DNA from: Paenirhodobacter enshiensis
Lineage (GTDB): Bacteria; Pseudomonadota; Alphaproteobacteria; Rhodobacterales; Rhodobacteraceae
Direction of reading: 5' to 3'
Assembly (NCBI RefSeq): GCF_000740785.1
Contig: NZ_JFZB01000007.1
Coordinates: forward strand, 124,001 to 188,000
DNA: 64,000 nt
This document shows positions 52,253-61,122 of the stretch, in pieces (position 1 is the first letter of the stretch; the number at the start of each line of letters is the position of its first letter). Made by a program: the position numbers and the translations under genes. A model generated the notes under the pieces. The model did no database searches, had not been told where the DNA came from, and was given only the letters and a program-made list of their open reading frames with translations.

Positions 52253-52966
52253 TCAGCCGTTGAACTTGTCGCGCAGCTTGTCGAGCGGGCTGCGGGTGTC
52301 TTCGGCGGCCGGGGCGGGGGCCTTGGGTTTCGCGGGCTTTTCCGGTTTCGGCTCTGCGGGGGCGCGTTCGGGATGGGTGCCGGCCGAGGAGCGCGGCGGC
52401 GCCACCCGCAGGCTGACCGCGTTCAGGAAATGATCGCCCTCGCCGCGCGCGAGCGCCGGCGCGCCGTCCGAGATGCCGTGCAGCAGATCGGCGAGCCAGC
52501 CCTCGCGGTCGGCCTTCGAGAAATCGCCGAGCACGTAATTCGCCACCTTCGCCTTGTCGCCCGGATGGCCGACGCCGAGGCGGACGCGAGCGTAGGCCTC
52601 GCCCATGTGCTGGCTGATCGAGCGCAGCCCGTTGTGCCCGGCATGGCCGCCGCCCTGCTTCAGCCGGCATTTGCCCGGCGCGATGTCGAGCTCGTCATGG
52701 AACACCGTGATGTCCTCGAGCGGGATCTTGTAGAAATCCGCCGTCGGCCGGACCGAGCGGCCCGAGTCGTTCATGTAGGTCGCGGGCTTGAGCAGCACGA
52801 TGCGTTCGCTGCCGATGCGGCCCTCGCTCACTTCGCCCTGAAAGCGTGCGCGCCACGGGCCGAAACCGTGATCTTCGGCGATGCGGTCCACCGCCATGAA
52901 GCCGATGTTGTGGCGGTTGCCGGCATATTGCGCGCCGGGATTGCCCAGTCCGACCCAGAGTTTCAT
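52253..52966 (-). CDS. pth: Peptidyl-tRNA hydrolase with C-terminal extension
   Basis: A 237-residue cytoplasmic enzyme that frees tRNA from peptidyl-tRNA. The catalytic His is in GNRHNIGF (about residue 20) and the Asp in HDELDIAPG (about 93); LWVGLGNPG is the conserved start. Residues ~190-237 form a Pro/Ala/Lys-rich tail (PKPEKPAKPKAPAPAAEDTR) ending in RSPLDKLRDKFNG, an extension seen in Rhodobacterales Pth but absent in E. coli. Monocistronic here. Confidence 0.95.
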   Translation of the reverse strand: MKLWVGLGNPGAQYAGNRHNIGFMAVDRIAEDHGFGPWRARFQGEVSEGRIGSERIVLLKPATYMNDSGRSVRPTADFYKIPLEDITVFHDELDIAPGKCRLKQGGGHAGHNGLRSISQHMGEAYARVRLGVGHPGDKAKVANYVLGDFSKADREGWLADLLHGISDGAPALARGEGDHFLNAVSLRVAPPRSSAGTHPERAPAEPKPEKPAKPKAPAPAAEDTRSPLDKLRDKFNG

Positions 52967-53027
52967 CTTGGCTCTCCTTTGGCGCGGGTTCTAGCGAGCC
53001 GGGTCAGGGTTGTCACGTGTAGGGCCG

Positions 53028-54485
53028 TCATCTGCGCGCTGCCGCCGCGATGCGGGCGATGCCCTCGGCGATGCGCTCGGCCGGGATCGAGGAATAGGCG
53101 AGCCGGTAGAACCCCGCACCGCGCGAGGGATCGGTGAAGAAGGGCGCGCCCGGCTCGATCAGCACGTCGCGGCCGCGCAGTTCCGCCGCCAGCCGGTCGG
53201 CCGCGATCCCACCCGGTGTGGCGAGCCAGAAGCTCGATCCGCCGCGTGCGGAGGGCGTTCCCGCGACCAGCCCGTTCGCCACCAGCGCGCGCGCCATCTC
53301 GGCCCGGCGCTCGGCATAGACGCGGCGCATCCGGTTCATCTGCGTGTCGTAATGACCGAGCGCCAGGAAATGCGCGAGCGTGCGTTGCAGCATCCCCGGC
53401 GGATGGCGCAGCGTCAGCGCGCGCAGCGCCCGTGCCTCGTGGATCACCCGCCGGTCCGCCACCAGATAGCCGAGCCGCAGCCCCGGAAACACCGATTTCG
53501 AGAACGACCCGACATGGATCACCGCGCCGCCCGCATCCATCGCTTTCAGCGCGGGCGAGGGGGCGCCGGCGAAGGACATCTCGAATTCGTAATCGTCCTC
53601 GATCACCGCGAAGCCCTCGGCGCCGGCGCGCTCGAGCAACCGGGCGCGGCGGGCGGGCGACATCGCGACGCCGGTCGGGCTGTGATGGCTCGCGGTGGTG
53701 AAGACGGCGCTGGTGCCTTGCGGGATCGCCTCGGGGTCGAGGCCGGCCTCATCGACGGCGACCGCGCTCAGCCGCGCGCCGGTTTGGGCGAGGATGGTGC
53801 GCAGGCCGGGATAGCCCGGATCCTCGAACGCGGCGAGCGAGGTCCGCCCGCCCAGCATCACCTCGGCCGCGAGCCACAGCCCGTTCTGCGCCCCGAGCGT
53901 CAGCAGCACCTGATCGGCCTCGGCCCGGATGCCGCGCCGGGGCAGGATGTGGCGCAGGATGTAATCGACCAGCTCCGGATCGTCGCTGTCGTAAAGATCG
54001 CCGGTCAGCGCCACGAATTCGCGCCGGCCGAGCGCACGGCGTGCGCAGTCGCGCCAGGCCGCATGATCGACGAGCGCCGGATCCGCCTGACCGTAGACGA
54101 AGGGATAGCGGTAGCGGCGCCAGTCGGGCACGCGGTCCTTGCGCTCGGCCCGGCTCAGCCTTGTGTCAAGGACCGCATCCCAGTCGAAACCGCCGCCCGC
54201 CGCCGGCGCCGGGGCAGGCGGCAAGGGCTCGATCCGGTCCGAGACGAAATGCCCCGCCCGGTCGCGGCTGGTCAGGTAATCGGCGGCGACGAGCTCGGCA
54301 TAGGCCTGCGTCACCGTCACCCGCGCGACGGCCAGCACGCCTGCCATGTGCCGCGCCGAGGGCATCCGCTCGCCCGGACGAAACCGCCCCTCCAGCACGC
54401 CCGCGATGATCTGGCGGCGCAGCTGCACCTGCAAGGGCACGGTGCTTGCGCGGTCGATGAAGAAGGCTTCGGCGGGAATCGGCAT
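53028..54485 (-). CDS. MocR-type regulator: GntR HTH fused to aminotransferase fold (TauR-like)
   Basis: A 485-residue PLP-binding transcription factor. The N-terminal GntR winged helix is residues ~10-80 (GERMPSARHMAGVLAVARVT). The class I aminotransferase fold contains LLTLGAQNGLWLAAEVM, FEDPGYPGLR, and the PLP Lys in VGSFSKSVFPGLRLGYLV. It lies directly downstream of a Tpa-like aminotransferase gene in the same direction. In Rhodobacter capsulatus the MocR protein TauR activates tpa and taurine-use genes, so this may be TauR, though the arrangement differs and no taurine transporter is in view. Confidence 0.85.
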   Translation of the reverse strand: MPIPAEAFFIDRASTVPLQVQLRRQIIAGVLEGRFRPGERMPSARHMAGVLAVARVTVTQAYAELVAADYLTSRDRAGHFVSDRIEPLPPAPAPAAGGGFDWDAVLDTRLSRAERKDRVPDWRRYRYPFVYGQADPALVDHAAWRDCARRALGRREFVALTGDLYDSDDPELVDYILRHILPRRGIRAEADQVLLTLGAQNGLWLAAEVMLGGRTSLAAFEDPGYPGLRTILAQTGARLSAVAVDEAGLDPEAIPQGTSAVFTTASHHSPTGVAMSPARRARLLERAGAEGFAVIEDDYEFEMSFAGAPSPALKAMDAGGAVIHVGSFSKSVFPGLRLGYLVADRRVIHEARALRALTLRHPPGMLQRTLAHFLALGHYDTQMNRMRRVYAERRAEMARALVANGLVAGTPSARGGSSFWLATPGGIAADRLAAELRGRDVLIEPGAPFFTDPSRGAGFYRLAYSSIPAERIAEGIARIAAAARR

Positions 54486-54609
54486 TTCTGGCCCCGTTGT
54501 GTCACCGCGATGAGGCCAGATCGCCCGCCGACAGGCAAGCGAAAGGCGGAACGGATCGCTCCGCCCCGCCTCACTCGCACGCCGTCTCGGATCGGGAGCG
54601 GCGCCCCTG

Positions 54610-54690
54610 CTTTCGCTTTGCCGAAAATATCCCGGGGGTGAGGGCCGTCAGGCCCGAGGGGGCAGAGCCCCCTCTCTTTTTCCCGTCGGC
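54610..54690 (-). repeat. Rhodobacterales intergenic repeat, copy 3 (inverted)
   Basis: CGAAAATATCCCGGGGG (54622-54638), followed by GGGGGCAGAGCCCCC and a T-rich run CTCTTTTTCCC. It lies between the Tpa-like gene and the MocR gene, in opposite orientation to copies 1 and 2. Confidence 0.7.
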
Positions 54691-54721
54691 GGGGCAGAGG
54701 CCCCGCTCTTTCAGTCAGACT

Positions 54722-56101
54722 TCAGCCGAACACCCTGGTCAGCGCCTTGTCGACGGCCTCGGTGATCTTGTCGATGTCGTCGGGGCGCGCGATCAGCGCC
54801 GGGCTGAAGCACAGCGTGTTGTTGAACCCCGGCAGCGAGCGGTTGGTCATGCCGATGATCACGCCCTGCGCCATCACGTCGGCGACAACGGCCGCGACCT
54901 TCTTCTCGTCCATCGGCTCCTTGGTGGCGCGGTCGGCCACCAGCTCGGCGCCGCAGAACAGCCCCTTGCCGCGCACGTCGCCGATCACCTTGTGCTTCTC
55001 CATCAGCGCTTCGAGGTTGGCGACCATCCGCGCCCCCATCGCCAGCGTGTTGTCGAGCAGGTTCTCGTCTTCGATGATGCGGAAGTTCTCCAGCGCCGCC
55101 GCCGGGCCCGCCGTACAGCCGCCGAAGGTCGAGATGTCGCGGAAGTAGCTCATCGGATCTTCCGGCGCGTCCTTGAACATGTCGAAGACCTTCTCGGTCG
55201 TCACCATGCACGAGATCGCCGCATAGCCCGAGGCCACGCCCTTCGCCATCGTCACGAAATCGGGCTTCACGCCGAAGTTCTGATAGCCGAACCAGGTGCC
55301 GGTGCGCCCGATGCCGCAGACCACCTCGTCGATGTGCAGCAAGATATCGTATTTCTTGCAGATCTCCTGCACCCGCTCCCAGTAGCCCTTGGGCGGAACG
55401 ATCACGCCGCCGCCGGCGGTGACCGGTTCCAGAACGATCGCGCCGACCGTCTCCGGGCCTTCGCGCAGGATCACTTCCTCGATCGCGTCGGCGGCGCGCT
55501 CGCCGTAATTCTCGACATCCCACTGCTTGCGATACTCAAGGCAATGCGGCACCCGCACGAAACCTTCCGGGAACGGGCCATACTGCATCGAGCGCTCGTC
55601 CTGACCGGCGCTCGCCAGCGTGCCGATGGTGGTGCCGTGGTAATCGCGGTCGCGATACAGGATCTTCCACTTCTTGCCGCCGTAATGACGCGCCGAGATC
55701 TGGCGCACCATCTTGTAGACCTTCTCGTTCGCTTCCGAGCCCGAGTTCGCGTAATAGACGCGGCTCAGCCCCGGCATCTTCGACAAGAGCTTCTCGGCGA
55801 ACAGCGCGCCCGGGATGGTGCCGCCCGAACCGGCCCAGTAGTTCAGCTTCACCAGCTGGTCGCGCACCGCGTTGGCGATGCTTTCGCGCCCGTAGCCGAC
55901 GTTGACGGTCCACACCCCGCCCGAGACGGCATCGAGGAATTCCTTGCCGTTCGCGTCCCACAGACGCATCCCCTTGCCCTCGACGAACAGGCGCGGGTCG
56001 GTGGTTTCATACTGCTTGTGCTGGCTGAGGTGATGCCAGACGCCTTCGCGGTCGGCCTTGACCGCGTGGCTGAGATCGTTGGTGGTGAGATCGAGGGTCA
56101 T
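54722..56101 (-). CDS. tpa: Class III aminotransferase, probable taurine-pyruvate aminotransferase
   Basis: A 459-residue PLP enzyme. It has the NSGSEANEKVYKMV phosphate-binding motif, YHGTTIGTLASAGQ, ILLHIDEVVCGIGRTG (PLP-binding Asp) and the Schiff-base Lys in FVTMAKGVASGYA. The N-terminus MTLDLTTNDLSHAVKADREG and the length resemble Tpa, which converts taurine and pyruvate to sulfoacetaldehyde and alanine. Related omega-amino-acid transaminases cannot be excluded, and Xsc/Pta genes are not visible in the window. The downstream MocR-like gene supports the assignment. Confidence 0.7.
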   Translation of the reverse strand: MTLDLTTNDLSHAVKADREGVWHHLSQHKQYETTDPRLFVEGKGMRLWDANGKEFLDAVSGGVWTVNVGYGRESIANAVRDQLVKLNYWAGSGGTIPGALFAEKLLSKMPGLSRVYYANSGSEANEKVYKMVRQISARHYGGKKWKILYRDRDYHGTTIGTLASAGQDERSMQYGPFPEGFVRVPHCLEYRKQWDVENYGERAADAIEEVILREGPETVGAIVLEPVTAGGGVIVPPKGYWERVQEICKKYDILLHIDEVVCGIGRTGTWFGYQNFGVKPDFVTMAKGVASGYAAISCMVTTEKVFDMFKDAPEDPMSYFRDISTFGGCTAGPAAALENFRIIEDENLLDNTLAMGARMVANLEALMEKHKVIGDVRGKGLFCGAELVADRATKEPMDEKKVAAVVADVMAQGVIIGMTNRSLPGFNNTLCFSPALIARPDDIDKITEAVDKALTRVFG

Positions 56102-56382
56102 GGGGAGGGGCTCCAGAGGAATCCGTTACGCTTCGGGGCCAGCCTGCGCCGTGGCGCCCTCGGGCGATAGTTCCAGATGTTTCCCATTCATGAGGCCAGA
56201 TTACAGCCCCACCTGGCGATACGGTGCGGTTTCTGGCGGCTGACTGTGCATTCGTGACGCCGGGAAGTTCTTGATGTGCGGGGGTGCGTAGAGGCATCCT
56301 GTCCGCATCCGGTGCCGAAGCGGCATCGCAGATCCGACGCGTGCCCGTTGGGGGCCCGCCACGGAGATGAAAGGAAAGAACG
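56102..56382. other. Divergent promoter region
   Basis: About 280 bases between the divergent aminotransferase and FMN-reductase genes. No gene and no clear consensus boxes; a TauR-type regulator could bind here. AGGAAAGAA sits just before the reductase ATG. Confidence 0.45.
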
Positions 56383-56943
56383 ATGAAGCTCAATGTCATC
56401 CTCGTCAGCACCCGCCCCGGCCGCAACGGCAAGCCGGTGGCCGACTGGTTCTTCGACTATGCCAAAGCGCACAAGGGCGCCTTCGACGAGGTGGTGCTGA
56501 CCGACCTCGCCGAGGTGAACCTGCCGCTCTACGATGAGCCGAACCACCCGAAGATGCAGAAATACGAGCACGAGCACACCAAGGTGTGGAGTGAGATCGT
56601 CGCGGGTTCGGACGCTTTCGTCTTCGTGCTGCCGGAATACAACTTCACCGCGCCTCCGGGCTTCGTGAACGCCATCGACTATCTGTGGAACGAATGGGCC
56701 TACAAACCGGCGAGCTTCGTCAGCTATGGCGGCGTGTCGGGCGGTCTGCGTTCGGTGCAGACGGCGAAGACGCTGCTGACCACGGTCAACGTCATGCCGA
56801 TCCCCGAACAGGTGGTGATCCCGATGGTGTTCGGCCATATCGCCGACGGCAAGTTCACCCCCGAGAAGCCGCATGTCGACAGCGCCGATCAGACCATCGA
56901 GGCGCTGGCGAAATGGGCGCAGGCGCTGAAGACGCTGCGCTGA
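56383..56943 (+). CDS. NADPH-dependent FMN reductase family protein
   Basis: A 186-residue flavodoxin-fold reductase. MKLNVILVSTRPGRNGKPVA is the FMN phosphate loop, and FVLPEYNFTAPPGFVNAIDY the conserved LPEYN motif that stacks on the flavin. SYGGVSGGLRSVQTAKTLL is also typical. It would reduce FMN, quinones or azo compounds with NAD(P)H. The AGGAAAGAA ribosome site is 4 bases before the ATG. It ends before a GC-rich terminator. Confidence 0.9.
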   Translation: MKLNVILVSTRPGRNGKPVADWFFDYAKAHKGAFDEVVLTDLAEVNLPLYDEPNHPKMQKYEHEHTKVWSEIVAGSDAFVFVLPEYNFTAPPGFVNAIDYLWNEWAYKPASFVSYGGVSGGLRSVQTAKTLLTTVNVMPIPEQVVIPMVFGHIADGKFTPEKPHVDSADQTIEALAKWAQALKTLR

Positions 56944-56998
56944 GACACCGGGACTGACGATCCTGCGCTGATCTTTTGCGCTGAACGATCCCGGATGC

Positions 56999-57037
56999 GG
57001 CCGGGCGGGCAAGGTTCCGCCCGGCCGTCTCGTTTCT
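56999..57037 (+). terminator. Terminator-like hairpin after FMN reductase
   Basis: GGCCGGGCGG pairs with CCGCCCGGCC around an 8-base loop, followed by GTCTCGTTT. Fifty-five bases after the stop. Confidence 0.6.
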
Positions 57038-57159
57038 CGCTTTCGCCTCTGGCCGCGCTGTGGCAGGGTCCCGGCGAAACGGCACCGACGGCTTCGCCGC
57101 GTGCCATGATGCGCCGGCCGGCTTGTGCCGGCCGCGCCAACACCGCGAAAGGGCAGTGC

Positions 57160-58209
57160 ATGAAACAGGTTGAACTGGGCCGGACCGGCCTGATGGTGTC
57201 TGAACTGTGCCTCGGCTCGATGACCTGGGGCACGCAGAACACCGAGGCCGAGGGACACGCCCAGATCGACCGCGCGCTGGAGCGCGGGGTGAATTTCATC
57301 GACACCGCCGAGATGTATCCGACCAACCCGGTCACCGCGGCGACCGCGGGCGATACCGAGGCGATCATCGGCAGCTGGCTCGCCGCCCGTGGCGGGCGCG
57401 ACCGGCTGGTGCTGGCGACGAAGATCGTCGGCCGCGGCAGCCCGGCGAAGGAGGGGGGCTCCGGCCCGATCACGCCCGAAGGGATCCGCGCCGCGCTCGA
57501 AGCCTCGCTGAGCCGTCTGTGCACCGATCACGTCGATCTCTATCAGTTCCACTGGCCGAACCGCGGGCATTACCATTTCCGCCGGATGTGGACGTGGAAC
57601 CCGGCGAAGCAGCCCTCGAAAGCCGAGATCGAGGATGACATGGCGGCCTGCCTCGACACCGTTCAGGCGCTGGTCGCCGAGGGCAAGATCCGCCATTTCG
57701 GCCTGTCGAACGAAACCTGCTGGGGCATGGCGGAATGGCTGCGGCTGGCCGATGCCGGCCACGGGCCGCGCGCGGCGAGCGTGCAGAACGAATATTCGCT
57801 GATGTATCGCGTCCACGATACCGACATGGCCGAGCTTTCGGTGCATGAGGGGGTGACGCTGCTCGCCTATTCGCCGCTCGCGGTGGGGATGCTGAGCGGC
57901 AAGTATACGGGCGCTCAGGTGCCCGATGGCTCGCGCATGGCGCGCACCCCCGATCTTGGCGGGCGGGCGCTGCCGCGCGCCTTCGGGATCGCCGATCTTT
58001 ATGTCGATTTCGCACGCGGGCATGGCCTCGATCCGGTGACGATGGCGATTGCCTGGATCCTGACCCGGCCGTTCCCGGTGGTGCCGATCCTCGGGGCGAC
58101 TTCGGTCGAACAGCTCGACCGTTCGCTCGATGCGGCCGATACGGTGCTTTCCCCCGAGGTTCTGGCGGGGATCGAGCGCATCCACCGCGCCCATCCGCTG
58201 CCGTTCTGA
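57160..58209 (+). CDS. Aldo/keto reductase, Tas-like
   Basis: A 349-residue NADPH-dependent oxidoreductase with a TIM-barrel fold. MKQVELGRTGLMVSELCLGS opens the barrel. The catalytic Asp/Tyr are in NFIDTAEMYPTNP, Lys in VLATKIVGRG and His in DLYQFHWPNRG. The phrase QNEYSLMYR is also typical of the Tas subgroup. Start ATG 57160 is preferred; the open frame upstream is not family-like. No operon partner. Confidence 0.92.
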   Translation: MKQVELGRTGLMVSELCLGSMTWGTQNTEAEGHAQIDRALERGVNFIDTAEMYPTNPVTAATAGDTEAIIGSWLAARGGRDRLVLATKIVGRGSPAKEGGSGPITPEGIRAALEASLSRLCTDHVDLYQFHWPNRGHYHFRRMWTWNPAKQPSKAEIEDDMAACLDTVQALVAEGKIRHFGLSNETCWGMAEWLRLADAGHGPRAASVQNEYSLMYRVHDTDMAELSVHEGVTLLAYSPLAVGMLSGKYTGAQVPDGSRMARTPDLGGRALPRAFGIADLYVDFARGHGLDPVTMAIAWILTRPFPVVPILGATSVEQLDRSLDAADTVLSPEVLAGIERIHRAHPLPF

Positions 58210-58290
58210 TCCGGCCCGAACGGGCCTTGCGCAACCCGGCGCGGCCGCCGTCCGTTGTGTATTTCCAGTTGCGGCCGTTGCGAGGTTATC

Positions 58291-58827
58291 TTGCGGAAAC
58301 TGATCCTTGGCCTCTTGACCGGCGGGCTGGTCGCGGGGCTTGCGGCCTGCACGCCGTGGTGGCGTCACAAGACGCCAACGTCTCCGGCCGTCACTGCGCC
58401 GCTGCGCGACCATGGCGTGATGATCTCGTCCGTCGTGGCCTTCGATCCGGCGCGGTTCTCGGGCACGTGGTATGTGGCGCAAAGCGGCATTCCGGGCTGC
58501 GCCGGTGCGCGTCAGGTCTGGACGCGGGCGGGCAATGGCTGGAACGTCACCGGCACCGATTGCGGCGGCTCGCAGGAGGCGGCGCTTTCCGATCACCTCG
58601 CGCTCACCGGGCCGGGCGGGCGCTTCATGCCGTCGCGCAGCTTCGGCGCAGAGAAGATCTGGGTGCTGTGGGCCGATGAAGGTTACCGGGTCGCGGTGCT
58701 CGGCACGCCCTCGGGCAAGTTCGGCATGATCCTGACCCGCACCATGCCGCCGCGCGGCGATCTGGTGACGGCGGCGCGCCGGGTGCTCGATTTCAACGGC
58801 TACGACATGCGCCGCATCGGGCGCTGA
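58291..58827 (+). CDS. Lipocalin-like lipoprotein
   Basis: A ~178-residue protein starting at TTG 58291 (CGAGG 5 bases upstream); a GTG at 58255 would add 12 unlikely residues. Signal peptide LRKLILGLLTGGLVAGLAAC with lipobox Cys predicts a lipid-anchored periplasmic protein. The lipocalin opening motif GxW occurs in FSGTWYVAQSG, followed by beta strands and KIWVLWADEGYRVAVLGTPS. It resembles Blc-like lipocalins that bind hydrophobic ligands in the envelope. Ligand unknown. Confidence 0.75.
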   Translation: MRKLILGLLTGGLVAGLAACTPWWRHKTPTSPAVTAPLRDHGVMISSVVAFDPARFSGTWYVAQSGIPGCAGARQVWTRAGNGWNVTGTDCGGSQEAALSDHLALTGPGGRFMPSRSFGAEKIWVLWADEGYRVAVLGTPSGKFGMILTRTMPPRGDLVTAARRVLDFNGYDMRRIGR

Positions 58828-58841
58828 ACCGACATCGCGGA

Positions 58842-59537
58842 TCAGCCGATCCGGCGAAACTCCGCGCGCGGGCCCCGGTTGTCGAAAAACGGCACCGGGG
58901 CTTCGTCGTCCGGGCCCCGTTCCAGCCGGGCGCGGGTTTCGGCCAGCACCACCTCGGTGATGAACGGCAGGTCGAGCCCGTGGGTGTCGGCCATCGGCAC
59001 CCATTGCAGATGCGACAGCTCGTCCGAGGCGCGGCTGAAATCGTCGGGCGAGGAGGCGATGTCCTCGGCCATCACGGTGAAGAAGCGCGCGTCGAACCGA
59101 CGGCTGCGGCCGCGCGGCGTGATCGCGCGGAACACGAAGCGCAGCCCCTGAGCCGCAGGGCGCAGCCCGGCTGCGGCGAAGGGTTCCCAGCCTTCCGGCA
59201 CATTCCCGGGCCAGGTGCCGGGCACCCCGAGGAGCAGCCCGGTTTCCTCCTGCAACTCGCGGATCGCGGCGGCGGCAAGGGCGGGGACGATTTCCGGGGT
59301 GGAGGTTTCGGCGGACAGCCGCCGCGTTTCGGTGGCGGCGAGCGGGCTCAGCAGTGGCACGGCGCTGTCTGCCGGCTCTACCGCTCCGCCGGGGAACACG
59401 AATTTCGACGGCATGAAGGCGGCCCCCGCGCCGCGCATCCCCATCAGCACATGCGCCCCGCCCGGCAGGTCGCGGCGCACGATCAGCACGCTTGCGGCAT
59501 CGCGTAGCGGGCGCTCTTCGGGGATCGGGTCTTGCAT
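58842..59537 (-). CDS. Nudix hydrolase
   Basis: A 231-residue protein. The Nudix box is GGAVEPADS ... AAIRELQEETGLLLG, with an ~20-residue insertion between the glycine and REL parts. The longer length fits the NUDT19/CoA-type branch acting on nucleoside diphosphate derivatives such as coenzyme A; substrate not certain. FKFVFPGG is also present, and the end FFDNRGPRAEFRRIG is typical of the group in Rhodobacterales. It is convergent with the lipocalin gene, 14 bp between stops. Confidence 0.85.
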   Translation of the reverse strand: MQDPIPEERPLRDAASVLIVRRDLPGGAHVLMGMRGAGAAFMPSKFVFPGGAVEPADSAVPLLSPLAATETRRLSAETSTPEIVPALAAAAIRELQEETGLLLGVPGTWPGNVPEGWEPFAAAGLRPAAQGLRFVFRAITPRGRSRRFDARFFTVMAEDIASSPDDFSRASDELSHLQWVPMADTHGLDLPFITEVVLAETRARLERGPDDEAPVPFFDNRGPRAEFRRIG

Positions 59538-59719
59538 CGGGGCCTCCGGGTTCGTTCTCGGGGCGCGAGTATGGAGGGAAACGATGCCGCCGCAAGGCCC
59601 CGTCCGCGGCTCCCTTCACGGATGCTTGAGGCGGGCGACGGAATCTTTGCCCTGCGCCGTATGATCTGATGAGCGGCCTGAGACGGGACGCGAGCCAAGC
59701 GACATGCGAGGAGTTGCAC

Positions 59720-60364
59720 ATGACGAACGAGTTCAAGACCACGGTTCTGGCCCTGCTGGTGGCGGGCGCGGCGGCGGTGACGGCACTGCCGGCGATGGCT
59801 CAGGATGCACCGGGCCCGGATGGCCGGGACGGGCCGGAGATGCCCTTCGCCCGTGGGGCGGGCATGGCGGGGCTGCTGAAGCAGTTCGACGCGAATGGCG
59901 ACGGCAAGGTGACGCTGGCCGAGATCCAGTCCGGCCGCAAGGCTCAGGCCCAGTCGATCGACGCCAACGGCGACGGCAAGATCAGCGCCGACGAGTTGGT
60001 CAATGCCCAGATCGCCCGGATGCGCCCGATGCTCGAGGCCCGCGCCAAGGCCCGGATCGCGGCGCAGGATACTGACGGTGACGGCCTGTTGTCGGCGGCC
60101 GAACTGGCTCTGCCGCCGATGCCGGAGCGTCTGATGGACAAGTTCGGTCCGAAGGGCGACGGCGCCATCGATCTGTCGGATCTGCGCGGCCCGATGATGG
60201 GCGCCATGATGGGCGACCGGGACTGGGGCGAGCGCGGGCATGGCCGCGGCGACCGCGGGCCGGGCATGATGGGCGGAAATGGCCCGGACGGCGATTGCGG
60301 TGTGAGGCCGATGGCCGGTCCGATGGGCGGCCCCGGCCCGCAGGGCAAGCCCGCGCAGAACTGA
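59720..60364 (+). CDS. Secreted EF-hand calcium-binding protein
   Basis: A 214-residue protein. The signal peptide MTNEFKTTVLALLVAGAAAV...LPAMA is cleaved after about residue 27. Canonical EF-hand loops: DANGDGKVTLAE (~56), DANGDGKISADE (~80), DTDGDGLLSAAE (~116), with a degenerate fourth GPKGDGAIDLSD (~142). The last ~55 residues are Gly/Met/Asp-rich (RGDRGPGMMGGNGPDG). It probably binds calcium in the periplasm. It precedes an ECF sigma factor and a metal-sensor-like protein, so a link to metal or envelope stress is plausible. Confidence 0.88.
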   Translation: MTNEFKTTVLALLVAGAAAVTALPAMAQDAPGPDGRDGPEMPFARGAGMAGLLKQFDANGDGKVTLAEIQSGRKAQAQSIDANGDGKISADELVNAQIARMRPMLEARAKARIAAQDTDGDGLLSAAELALPPMPERLMDKFGPKGDGAIDLSDLRGPMMGAMMGDRDWGERGHGRGDRGPGMMGGNGPDGDCGVRPMAGPMGGPGPQGKPAQN

Positions 60365-60383
60365 AGTCTCGGGGGCCGGCTCC

Positions 60384-60432
60384 GGTTCGTTGAATGGGCC
60401 GGTTCGTTGAATGGGCCGGTTCGTTGAATGGG
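60384..60432 (+). repeat. Tandem repeat, 17-bp unit, about 2.9 copies
   Basis: GGTTCGTTGAATGGGCC is repeated at 60384, 60401 and 60418 (the last copy is two bases short), between the EF-hand gene and the sigma factor. Copy number may vary by slippage. Confidence 0.9.
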
Positions 60433-60537
60433 ATCGTCCGGGCGCCGGTTCGCCGGTGCCCGGGCAGGCCTCTCGCCGGGGGGTGTCTCTCTGTCCGGTT
60501 TGCCAGCCCGGCAGCGTTCCGCTAGAGCATTGGGATC

Positions 60538-61122
60538 ATGACGATGGCTTTCGATGCGGACAACGACGTCTCGGACGAGGCGCTTCTGGGTCTTTACGGC
60601 AACGGGGACCGGCGGGCCGCGCGTGAGCTGACAGTGCGGCTGACGCCTCTGGCGTTCCGGGTGGCGCTGCGAATGCTGGGCGACCGGGCCGAGGCCGAGG
60701 ATATCGCTCAGGAAGCGATGCTGCGACTGTGGAAAGTCGCGCCGGACTGGCGCCGGGGCGAGGCTCAGGTCTCGACCTGGCTTTACCGGGTGGTGACCAA
60801 CCTCGCGACCGACCGTCTGCGCCGGCGCCGGGGCGTCGGGCTCGATGAGGCGCCCGAGATCGAGGACACCTCGGCCGGTGCCTGCGCGCAGATGATCGAG
60901 GGCGACCGGATGACGGCCCTCGAGGGGGCTCTGGCGCAGCTGCCCGCGCGGCAGCGTCAGGCGGTGGTGCTGCGCCATCTCGAGGGGCTGTCGAACCCCG
61001 AGATCGCCGCGGCGATGGACATCGGGGTCGAGGCCGTCGAAAGCCTGACGGCGCGCGGCAAACGAGCGCTGGCGGCCATTCTGGAAGGCCGGCGCACCGA
61101 GTTGGGGTATGACGATGAGTGA
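60538..61122 (+). CDS. ECF-type RNA polymerase sigma factor
   Basis: A 194-residue sigma-70-family protein. Region 2 includes LAFRVALRMLGDRAEAEDIA and QEAMLRLWKVAPDWRRGEAQ with the ECF phrase STWLYRVVTNLATDRLRRRR. Region 4 contains QLPARQRQAVVLRHLEGLSN and PEIAAAMDIGVEAVESLTAR. ATG 60538 or 60544 may be the start. It overlaps the next gene, which encodes a single-pass membrane protein in the position of an anti-sigma factor. It probably directs its own operon and the EF-hand gene (inference). Confidence 0.92.
   Translation: MTMAFDADNDVSDEALLGLYGNGDRRAARELTVRLTPLAFRVALRMLGDRAEAEDIAQEAMLRLWKVAPDWRRGEAQVSTWLYRVVTNLATDRLRRRRGVGLDEAPEIEDTSAGACAQMIEGDRMTALEGALAQLPARQRQAVVLRHLEGLSNPEIAAAMDIGVEAVESLTARGKRALAAILEGRRTELGYDDE

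Noticed and set aside
56188-59742. A 1184-codon open frame on the minus strand
   Set aside because: It runs antisense through the FMN-reductase, aldo/keto-reductase, lipocalin and Nudix regions. Its translation is Arg/Ala/Pro-rich with no domain, an expected shadow in high-GC DNA.
60384-60432. CRISPR-like repeat
   Set aside because: The 17-bp units follow each other directly with no spacers. It is a simple tandem repeat; no CRISPR array or cas gene was found in the window.
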